From the NCBI GenBank assembly GCA_905233785.1, contig CAJOCV010000075.1, positions 3,555-11,984 on the forward strand: a stretch of 8,430 nt of DNA, written 5' to 3'. The DNA comes from an uncultured Oscillospiraceae bacterium (GTDB lineage Bacteria > Bacillota > Clostridia > Oscillospirales > Oscillospiraceae). Each line of letters begins with the position of its first letter. Within the stretch, counting starts at the first letter, position 1. The position numbers and the translations under genes are program-made. Below the pieces are notes generated by a model, which did no database searches, was not told the DNA's origin, and saw only the letters and a list, made by a program, of their open reading frames with translations. Shown piece by piece: positions 1-4,923 of this stretch.

Positions 1-18
1 AAAACGGATTCCCATTTG

Positions 19-62
19 TTTTTCGCCTTGCGAGGCGAAAAATCAGAGGCGTTCCCCCTCTG
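19..62. repeat. two adjacent hairpins at the window edge
   Basis: A perfect 10-bp inverted repeat (TTTTTCGCCT, 19-28, with AGGCGAAAAA, 33-42) has a 4-base loop. It is followed at once by a 6-bp hairpin, CAGAGG (44-49) with CCTCTG (57-62). The T tract is on the 5' side and the A tract on the 3' side of the first stem, the reverse of an intrinsic terminator, so I do not call it one. It may be the end of a dispersed repeat or of an upstream transcript that is cut off by the window. No coding region is visible in 1-230. Confidence 0.5.
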
Positions 63-96
63 AACTCCCCCCGTACTCCGGGTAGACTGAATAGAT

Positions 97-214
97 ACAG
101 TGAATTGTGAAAAGTGAAAAGTGAAAAGTTAAGGTGTCCCCTGCGGGGACGAATTTTAATCGTCGCGAAGCGACACCTTAATTATTCACTGTTCTCTATT
201 CACTGTTCACTCAA
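97..214. repeat. MITE-like inverted repeat with heptamer arms
   Basis: The element is an imperfect inverted repeat centred near 155. The inner arms TTAAGGTGTC (129-138) and GACACCTTAA (172-181) match perfectly. The outer arms are runs of a degenerate 7-base unit: (A)GTGAAA on the left (about 99-128) and its complement TTCACTG on the right (about 184-211). Inside lie two small perfect hairpins, GTCCCC/GGGGAC (136-150, loop TGC) and GTCGC/GCGAC (162-174, loop GAA), so the folded form would be a stem carrying two hairpins. There is no ORF or transposase within. It ends 8 bases before the ribosome binding site of the DUF1643 gene. Size and symmetry suit a non-autonomous MITE or other dispersed palindromic repeat; copy number elsewhere is unknown from this window. 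Confidence 0.7.
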
Positions 215-230
215 CCAAAGGGTGATCTTT

Positions 231-857
231 ATGCACATTCCATCCGGTTCCAGCCAGACGGTCGAGCTGTTGAGCTTTGAGGAGGCGCTGGCGCTCTCCG
301 GCAGAAGCGGCGGCTACGATGCCGAAAAATGGCTCTACGTCCCGGACTTTTACACCGAATACCGTTACATCCTGGGCACGCGCGGGCAGAACCCGCTCAT
401 CTGCATCGGCATCAACCCCTCCACCGCCGCACCGGACGACCTGGACAACACCTTAAAGTCCGTCGCGCGCATCGCGGCGGGCAACGGCTTTGACAGCTGG
501 ATCATGTTCAACGTCTACGCCCAGCGCGCCACCCGCCCGGACGACATGGATCGCGTCTGCAACGCGCGGCTGCACCGGGAGAACATGGCGGCCTTCCGCT
601 ACATTCTCTCCCGCATTGCGGAAAACGGCGTGTCCCCCGCGCTCTGGGCGGCCTGGGGCACGATCATCGAGAAGCGCGATTATCTCCCCGACTGTGTGCG
701 TGAGATGGTGCGCATCGGGCAAGCCTACGGCGGGCGCTGGCTGCGGGCGGGCAAATGCTCAAACAAAGGCCACCCCCACCACCCGCTCTATCTGCGGAAA
801 GACGAAAAGACCTGTGACTTTGATATTGAGGCATATCTGGAGGCGCTTAAAGGATGA
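231..857 (+). CDS. DUF1643 domain protein
   Basis: This is a 208-residue protein of the DUF1643 family, whose biochemical role is not established. Visible family signatures are INPSTA (residues 61-66) followed by acidic residues, FNVYAQRATRP (93-103), AAWGT (140-144), and a C-terminal GKCSNKGHPHHPLYL segment (174-188) rich in His, Lys and Asn that could form a binding site. It has no signal peptide or membrane segment, so it should be cytoplasmic. The frame stays open upstream to 114, but that extension would translate the inverted repeat. The ATG at 231, preceded by AAAGGGTGA at 217-225, is the sensible start. The stop overlaps the next start in an ATGA, so it is translationally coupled to the nitrilase-family gene. 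No convincing promoter is seen; it must lie in or above the upstream repeat. Confidence 0.88.
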   Translation: MHIPSGSSQTVELLSFEEALALSGRSGGYDAEKWLYVPDFYTEYRYILGTRGQNPLICIGINPSTAAPDDLDNTLKSVARIAAGNGFDSWIMFNVYAQRATRPDDMDRVCNARLHRENMAAFRYILSRIAENGVSPALWAAWGTIIEKRDYLPDCVREMVRIGQAYGGRWLRAGKCSNKGHPHHPLYLRKDEKTCDFDIEAYLEALKG

Positions 858-1657
858 TCAAGCTCGCCATTATTCAGCTTCGCACGGAGCTGGAGCAATC
901 GGAGACCATGGCGAAGGCGGAGGCGATGATCCGCGAGGCCGCGCAAAACGGCGCGCAGATCGTCGTGCTGCCGGAGATGTTCAACTGCCCCTACGACAAT
1001 GCTTACTTCCGCCGCTTTGCAAGCGAGGACACGCCGCGTGAGCTTTCGCGCTGGGCAAGGGAAAATGCGGTGCTCCTCATCGGCGGCTCGACCCCGGAGC
1101 TATCAGACGGAAAGCTCTACAACACCTGTTTCATCTTTGACGAGACGGGCAGGCAGCTCGCGCGGCACCGCAAAGCCCACCTCTTTGACGTTGACCTGCC
1201 GGGGATGCGCTACCGGGAGTCGGACAGCTTTACGCCGGGTGACGAGATCACCACCTTTGAGACCCGATGGGGCACGATGGGCGCGGCGATCTGCTTTGAC
1301 ATTCGCTTTCCCGAGTTGTTTCGCGCCATGGCAAGGCGCGGCGCGCAGGTCATTTTTCTCCCCGCGCAGTTCAACCAGAAGACCGGCCCTGCTCATTGGG
1401 AGCTGAGCCTGCGCGCCCGCGCGGTGGACAACGAGTGCTTTGTCATCGGCGCCTCGGCGGCAAAATACGCGGGCTTTGCCTATGAGAGCTGGGGGCATTC
1501 GATGGCGGTCGATCCCTTCGGCACGGTGCTGGCCGCGGCGGATGACACCGAGCAGATCGTATACGCGGACATTGACCTTGACCGTATCCGTGATGTGCGG
1601 CGGCAGCTTCCCACCTTCCTGCATCTGCGGGAAGAACTGTACGAGGTGGCAACATGA
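854..1657 (+). CDS. carbon-nitrogen hydrolase, Nit2/omega-amidase type
   Basis: This 267-residue protein spans the usual full length of a single-domain nitrilase-superfamily amidase. The Glu-Lys-Cys triad is complete: E41 in VVLPEMF, K107 in HRKAHLFD, C147 in AAICFDIRFPE. The pattern LPEMFNCPY, GGSTPE, GKLYNTC, KTGPAHWEL, RARAVDN and WGHSMAVDPFG closely follows eukaryotic Nit2 and bacterial omega-amidases. Those enzymes hydrolyse alpha-ketoglutaramate or alpha-ketosuccinamate to the 2-oxoacid and ammonia; the related Nit1 branch acts on deaminated glutathione. The substrate here is inferred from similarity only. It should be cytoplasmic. It starts within the ATGA overlap with the DUF1643 gene, using a GGAGG (839-843) inside the end of that gene, 10 bases before ATG. 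Its stop overlaps the Nudix start in the same way. Confidence 0.93.
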   Translation: MIKLAIIQLRTELEQSETMAKAEAMIREAAQNGAQIVVLPEMFNCPYDNAYFRRFASEDTPRELSRWARENAVLLIGGSTPELSDGKLYNTCFIFDETGRQLARHRKAHLFDVDLPGMRYRESDSFTPGDEITTFETRWGTMGAAICFDIRFPELFRAMARRGAQVIFLPAQFNQKTGPAHWELSLRARAVDNECFVIGASAAKYAGFAYESWGHSMAVDPFGTVLAAADDTEQIVYADIDLDRIRDVRRQLPTFLHLREELYEVAT

Positions 1658-2217
1658 GTATCCGGAATGAACTTGCACAGTATGTGCCCGATAATGAGCA
1701 GGAAGCCCGGGATCAGGCTGTGATCCTGCATTTTCTCGACACGAATGACGACGCTTTTCTGCGCACGAATCTGATCGCCCATATGACGGCCTCCGCCTGG
1801 GTGGTCAATCCCGCGCGCACGAAGGTGCTGATGATCTACCATAAAATCTACGATTCCTGGTCCTGGACCGGCGGCCACGCCGACGGGGACGAGGATCTGC
1901 TGGCGGTGGCGCTGCGTGAGGTACGCGAGGAGACGGGGGTTCGGCACGTCCGCCCCGTGTCGGAGGACATCTTCTCCCTCGAGGTGCTGACCGTGGACGG
2001 GCACGAGAAGCGCGGCGAATATGTGCCGAGCCATCTGCACCTGAACGTGACCTATCTCTTGGAGGCCGACGAGCACGACGCGCTGCACATCCGTGAGGAG
2101 GAAAACAGCGGCGTGCGCTGGTTTACGCTGAATGACGCGCTCAAGGCCTCCTCCGAGCCCTGGTTCGTGGAGCGGATCTATAAGAAGCTGAACGGGAAGT
2201 TAGCGGCGAGCCACTGA
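1654..2217 (+). CDS. Nudix hydrolase
   Basis: This 187-residue protein has a perfect Nudix box (GX5EX7REUXEEXGU) at residues 74-96, with E80, R88, E89, E92 and E93 as the metal-binding and catalytic set. The preceding strand VVNPARTKVLMIYHKIYDSW and the following HLHLNVTYLLEAD and VRWF segments fit the Nudix fold. The first 40 or so residues form an extra helical region seen in Nudix proteins annotated as NTP pyrophosphohydrolases. Substrate cannot be told from sequence; a damaged nucleotide, dinucleotide or nucleotide sugar is possible. Its ATG overlaps the upstream stop in an ATGA, with GAGGTGG (1643-1649) as ribosome binding site. The final codons (Ser-His-stop) run into the heptamer repeat beginning at 2212, so the repeat supplies the stop codon. 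Confidence 0.92.
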   Translation: MSIRNELAQYVPDNEQEARDQAVILHFLDTNDDAFLRTNLIAHMTASAWVVNPARTKVLMIYHKIYDSWSWTGGHADGDEDLLAVALREVREETGVRHVRPVSEDIFSLEVLTVDGHEKRGEYVPSHLHLNVTYLLEADEHDALHIREEENSGVRWFTLNDALKASSEPWFVERIYKKLNGKLAASH

Positions 2218-2239
2218 CCACTGACCGCTGACCGCTGAC
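2212..2239. repeat. four-copy heptamer tandem repeat C(A/G)CTGAC
   Basis: Four perfect-length 7-base units follow one another: CACTGAC, CACTGAC, CGCTGAC, CGCTGAC, then a broken CACGG. The first unit contains the TGA stop of the Nudix gene (2215-2217). On the minus strand the unit reads GTCAGTG or GTCAGCG, sharing the CAGTG core with the heptamers of the element at 97-214. No inverted partner is seen nearby. Confidence 0.8.
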
Positions 2240-2260
2240 CACGGTTCCGCATAGACTGGC

Positions 2261-2285
2261 GTGGGAGATCCTTCTCCCACGGAGG
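2261..2285 (+). promoter_or_regulatory. hairpin abutting the ribosome binding site of the BclA-like gene
   Basis: GTGGGAGA (2261-2268) and TCTCCCAC (2273-2280) form a perfect 8-bp stem with a TCCT loop. GGAGG (2281-2285) begins on the very next base and lies 6 bases before the ATG at 2292. No T tract follows, so it is not a standard terminator for the upstream operon. It could shield the 5' end of the mRNA or mark a processing site between the Nudix and BclA-like genes. Function is inference. Confidence 0.45.
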
Positions 2286-2291
2286 AACACC

Positions 2292-2834
2292 ATGGACCAT
2301 TTTTTCGCAGACGCCGACCCGGAGGACGCTGGGAGCCCCACGGGCCGGGCGGACACCGACCACCCCCTCCCAGACCTCCCCGCCCCTGCGGCGGGCACGG
2401 ACACGGCAGACCGCCCCTTTTCCCGCCTCCACCGCCGCCCCCGCCCTGGTGGGACCGGCGCTGACGGGATCGCAGGCGCCATGCGCTACCGGGCGGAGGA
2501 GCAGCTTGTCCCCAGCGGCGGAACGCTGCTGCTGGAAACCGGCGAGCGCTGGGGCGAGGGTCTCTCCCTCTCGGGAGACGGCGGGCTGCTGCTTGCACCG
2601 GGGCGCTACGATGTGCGCTTTGTCGCGGACGGCAAGGGCGATGCGTGCGGCGCGGTCTTCTCCTTAAACGGCGCAACGCTGCCCTTCACCGCCGCGCAGC
2701 TTTCCGGCACGGCGCGCATCGCCCTCTCGGCGATCCTCGACCTGCGCGCCGCCGCCATTTTATCCGTCGAAAACAACTGCCCGGGCGCGGTGAGCTATCG
2801 CAGCGCTGTGCTTACCGCTCTTCAACTAAAATAA
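2292..2834 (+). CDS. BclA-like C-terminal domain protein with a vestigial collagen stalk
   Basis: This is a 180-residue protein. Residues about 72-179 resemble the TNF/C1q-like carboxy-terminal domain of BclA-type exosporium and surface glycoproteins: GGTLLLETG, then LAPGRYDVRF, FSLNGATLPF, ARIALSAILDL and the closing VLTALQL. Just before it, GGT-GAD-GIA-GAM (53-64) reads as four Gly-X-Y triplets, the remnant of a collagen-like stalk. Residues 1-52 are Pro/Asp/Arg-rich low complexity without Gly-X-Y. BclA relatives trimerise on spore surfaces; a spore or cell-surface role here is inference. The start has a good GGAGG (2281-2285) 6 bases upstream. The +2 frame over 2300-2455 encodes a run of Pro, Gly and His, so a frameshift in the N-terminal part is possible. 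No signal peptide. It converges on the NlpC/P60 gene across a shared terminator. Confidence 0.68.
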   Translation: MDHFFADADPEDAGSPTGRADTDHPLPDLPAPAAGTDTADRPFSRLHRRPRPGGTGADGIAGAMRYRAEEQLVPSGGTLLLETGERWGEGLSLSGDGGLLLAPGRYDVRFVADGKGDACGAVFSLNGATLPFTAAQLSGTARIALSAILDLRAAAILSVENNCPGAVSYRSAVLTALQLK

Positions 2835-2842
2835 CGCAGAAA

Positions 2843-2878
2843 ACACCCCCGACGAAAAAGTCGGGGGTGTGATTTCTT
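2843..2878. terminator. bidirectional intrinsic terminator
   Basis: ACACCCCCGAC (2843-2853) and GTCGGGGGTGT (2860-2870) form a perfect 11-bp GC-rich stem with a 6-base loop. A T-rich stretch follows on the + strand (GATTTCTT), and TTTTC is read on the minus strand. It sits 9 bases after the BclA-like stop and 15 bases after the NlpC/P60 stop, and so serves both convergent genes. Confidence 0.9.
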
Positions 2879-2885
2879 ATGTCGG

Positions 2886-4415
2886 TCACACGATGCGACG
2901 GGCTTCATAGCCGCGGGTCCAGTAATAGCCGTTGAGCTCGGAGATGATGACGCCGGTCGTGGAGGTTGAGGCGTGGACAAAGCGGTTATTGCCGATGTAA
3001 ATGCCCACATGCCCGATGTAATCCGCGCTGGAATAGAAGCAGAGCACGTCGCCGGGCTGCAGCGCGTCCTTCTCCACATGCACGCCGTTTTTCGCCTGAT
3101 CGCAGGCCACGCGGTTGAGCTGATAGCCAAAGTGCTTGTACACATACTGCGTAAAGCCGGAGCAGTCAAAGCCGGTTTCGGGGGAAGCGCCGCCCCAGAC
3201 GTAGCGATAGCCCACAAACTGCAGCGCGTAGTCCACGATCTGCTGGCCGGTGACGCTGCCTGAGGAGACGGCGCCGCCGCTCGGGGTCGCTGTGCTCGTC
3301 TGGAAGCTGCCGGTCTTCACATACCGGCTGTACACATAGCCGGACTTGCCGTTGTAGCTAACCGCCGTCCAGTCCCCGGTGCTGCCGGTGACGGTGACGC
3401 TGTTGCCATAGAAGAACTCGCCGATGATGGCGGAGCTCATGGACGGGCCGGAGCGGAAGCGGACGTTGTTGCCCGCAATATAGGCGTTGCCGCTGCTCAC
3501 ACTGCCCGTCGGCGTCTGGGTCTGCGTCGGCGCGGGCGCAGGGGTGCTGCTGCTCACGGGCGCGGACGCGGCGCCCGATGACATAGAGGCAAGATATTCC
3601 TCGCCGAGGGTGATATAGCGGGTGCTGACAAAGCCCTCCGCCCCGTCGATGCGCACGGGCGTCCAGTCCCCCGTGGCCGCGCCGGTGATCACCAGCTCCT
3701 TGCCCTTGTTATAGGTATTGAGGATGCTGGCCGTGCCGCTCGCGGCGGAACGGAAGCAGACGAAATCGCCGTTGATGTAAGCCGTTTTGCCCACGCGGCT
3801 CGTGTCCGCGGGCGCGGGTGTACTCGTCTCGGCGGGCTGTGCCGTCTGCGCCGCGGGGAGGTAAATGGTATTGTCCCCCAGGATGATGACCGCGGTTCCC
3901 GCCTCGGCCTCGGCATCCGCCGCGGGAGCGCTGCTCGCAGGCGTGTATGTCGCGGCAGGCGCAACGCTCGGTGCCGGCGTCGCCGTCGGCGCAGGTGTCG
4001 CCGCGGGCAGCTCCACCGTTACGGGCGCGGGCGTGGAAGCGCTCTGCGCCGTGGGGGATGCGCCCTCCAGGATGATGACCGCCGTCCCCTCCTCCGCGGA
4101 GGAGGCGGCATAGAAAGGCTCGTCGTAGGAGACCGTGGCGCTGTCGCTGCCGTAGTTTACTCTGAGATAGCCCGTGGACATATAGCCGCTCTTGCCGGCA
4201 TAGCTCACGCCGTACCAGGCCACGTTGGAGGTATCCGTCACCTCCACCACAGCGCCGCCGGGGATGGTATCGAGCACGCGGTACTTGACGCCGGGGCCGG
4301 CGCGCAGGTTCACCGCGTCGCCGAGGACCGTGGCGCTCTCCGCATAGGCCGTCGTCCCCGCCAACGTGAGAATCAGCAGCAGGGAAACGAATGTGCGTAT
4401 GGTTTTTTTGCGCAT
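2886..4415 (-). CDS. secreted peptidoglycan hydrolase, three SH3b domains plus NlpC/P60
   Basis: This is a 509-residue exported cell-wall hydrolase. A signal peptide covers residues 1-25 (basic MRKK, hydrophobic core, AYA before E26). Three bacterial SH3 domains follow at about 27-87, 209-270 and 308-368, each with the (V/C)xxRS/AGxS-type strand and a final GYxxxxYxxx; these bind the wall. Pro/Ala/Thr/Ser-rich linkers separate them. The NlpC/P60 domain (about 390-508) has C418 in DCSGF, H469 in GHVGIY and H481 in FVHAS, the usual Cys-His-His triad. Such enzymes cut gamma-D-Glu-diamino-acid (or similar stem-peptide) bonds. The linker between SH3b 1 and 2 holds two copies of GTAVIIL (110-116 and 173-179). 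Ribosome binding site AAGGA lies about 7 bases before the ATG. Ending against the shared terminator, it is the last gene of the minus-strand cell-wall block. Confidence 0.95.
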   Translation of the reverse strand: MRKKTIRTFVSLLLILTLAGTTAYAESATVLGDAVNLRAGPGVKYRVLDTIPGGAVVEVTDTSNVAWYGVSYAGKSGYMSTGYLRVNYGSDSATVSYDEPFYAASSAEEGTAVIILEGASPTAQSASTPAPVTVELPAATPAPTATPAPSVAPAATYTPASSAPAADAEAEAGTAVIILGDNTIYLPAAQTAQPAETSTPAPADTSRVGKTAYINGDFVCFRSAASGTASILNTYNKGKELVITGAATGDWTPVRIDGAEGFVSTRYITLGEEYLASMSSGAASAPVSSSTPAPAPTQTQTPTGSVSSGNAYIAGNNVRFRSGPSMSSAIIGEFFYGNSVTVTGSTGDWTAVSYNGKSGYVYSRYVKTGSFQTSTATPSGGAVSSGSVTGQQIVDYALQFVGYRYVWGGASPETGFDCSGFTQYVYKHFGYQLNRVACDQAKNGVHVEKDALQPGDVLCFYSSADYIGHVGIYIGNNRFVHASTSTTGVIISELNGYYWTRGYEARRIV

Positions 4416-4440
4416 GGACAGATCCTTCTTTCTAAGCCGT

Positions 4441-4484
4441 GGACAGTATGCCCTGTCCGCATCCGCGAAAGACTCCTCGGATGC
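4441..4484 (-). promoter_or_regulatory. paired hairpins in the leader of the NlpC/P60 gene
   Basis: Two stems lie back to back in the gap before the NlpC/P60 gene: GCATCCG/CGGATGC (4459-4465 with 4478-4484, 12-base loop) and GGACAG/CTGTCC (4441-4446 with 4453-4458, 6-base loop). No T tract follows either, so neither is a good terminator for the 93-residue gene. They could be a leader structure or mRNA processing point. I see no convincing sigma-A promoter in this gap. Confidence 0.35.
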
Positions 4485-4489
4485 CGGCG

Positions 4490-4771
4490 TTATCTGGAGG
4501 ACAGTGCGCGCTCAAGCCACACCGCGGCAACATCCATCGCGGCGTACAGGCTCTCCTTTTCGCTCTTTTTGACCACGCGATCCCGGCTCTTGATCGAGGG
4601 ATCGGTCATCTGAAGCTGAACGGAAACCCGGGTGGCGATATCCAGATCGCCCTCTTTTTTGCTGTCGAGAACCTGCATCATGATGATGTACTTGTCCGCG
4701 AAGCTGCCGTAGTAAATGATGTTGTCCTTCCGTTGGAGAGGATGACCCTTATACTCCAATGTCTTTGCCAA
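4490..4771 (-). CDS. conserved-looking small protein of unknown function
   Basis: This is a 93-residue protein that I cannot assign to a named family. It begins MAKTLEYKGHPLQRKDN and continues with IIYYGSFADKYIIMMQVLD, a segment that would suit beta strands. It then has a charged middle (KSRDRVVKKSEKES, about 61-74) and an amphipathic C-terminal helix (LYAAMDVAAVWLERAL). It has no signal peptide, membrane segment or Cys motif, so it is probably cytoplasmic. The start is taken as TTG at 4771-4769 because GGAGGTG (4784-4778) lies exactly 6 bases upstream and a good promoter lies just above. The frame is open further to 4951, but that would run through the promoter and the inverted repeat. It sits between the penicillin-binding protein and the wall hydrolase, which hints at, but does not show, a cell-envelope link. 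Confidence 0.75.
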   Translation of the reverse strand: MAKTLEYKGHPLQRKDNIIYYGSFADKYIIMMQVLDSKKEGDLDIATRVSVQLQMTDPSIKSRDRVVKKSEKESLYAAMDVAAVWLERALSSR

Positions 4772-4777
4772 AAGTAG

Positions 4778-4784
4778 CACCTCC
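4778..4784 (-). promoter_or_regulatory. ribosome binding site that fixes a TTG start
   Basis: Minus-strand GGAGGTG, a near-perfect anti-16S match, lies 6 bases before the TTG at 4771. No in-frame ATG is comparably placed, so this site decides the start of the 93-residue protein. Confidence 0.8.
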
Positions 4785-4798
4785 AGTTTTGTAATCAA

Positions 4799-4827
4799 AA
4801 TGTAACACAATGAATGAATTTTGTCAA
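4799..4827 (-). promoter_or_regulatory. sigma-A promoter of the 93-residue gene
   Basis: On the minus strand a perfect TTGACA (4827-4822) is followed after 17 bases by TACATT (4804-4799, 4 of 6 to TATAAT). TGT directly before the -10 makes it an extended -10. Transcription should start near 4792, giving a short leader carrying the GGAGGTG. It allows the 93-residue and perhaps the NlpC/P60 gene to be expressed independently of the penicillin-binding protein gene. Confidence 0.78.
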
Positions 4828-4868
4828 CAGGGAATTGCTGGTAAAACAGGGTTTTTGTGGGGGATTTC

Positions 4869-4923
4869 ACCGGGATTTGAGGATTTTTTTGCTCTCTGGG
4901 GTGAAGATGCCTCAAATCCCGGT
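4869..4923. repeat. 14-bp inverted repeat with 27-base loop after the PBP stop
   Basis: ACCGGGATTTGAGG (4869-4882) is perfectly complementary to CCTCAAATCCCGGT (4910-4923); the last base is the final base of the penicillin-binding protein stop codon. The loop contains a run of seven T (+ strand), and no T tract follows the stem on the minus strand. It may end or protect the penicillin-binding protein transcript, but it is not a standard intrinsic terminator. Partial copies of GGGATTT also occur just outside (4861-4867). Confidence 0.65.

Noticed and set aside
114..230. N-terminal extension of the DUF1643 protein
   Set aside because: It would translate the palindromic repeat, has no family similarity and lacks a ribosome binding site; the start at 231 has one.
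2212..2239. CRISPR array
   Set aside because: The units are 7 bases, contiguous and without spacers; no cas genes are present.
2200..2676. Minus-strand Gly-rich open frame over the BclA-like gene
   Set aside because: It arises from the complement of Pro codons; there is no ribosome binding site, and the + strand reading gives a recognisable domain.
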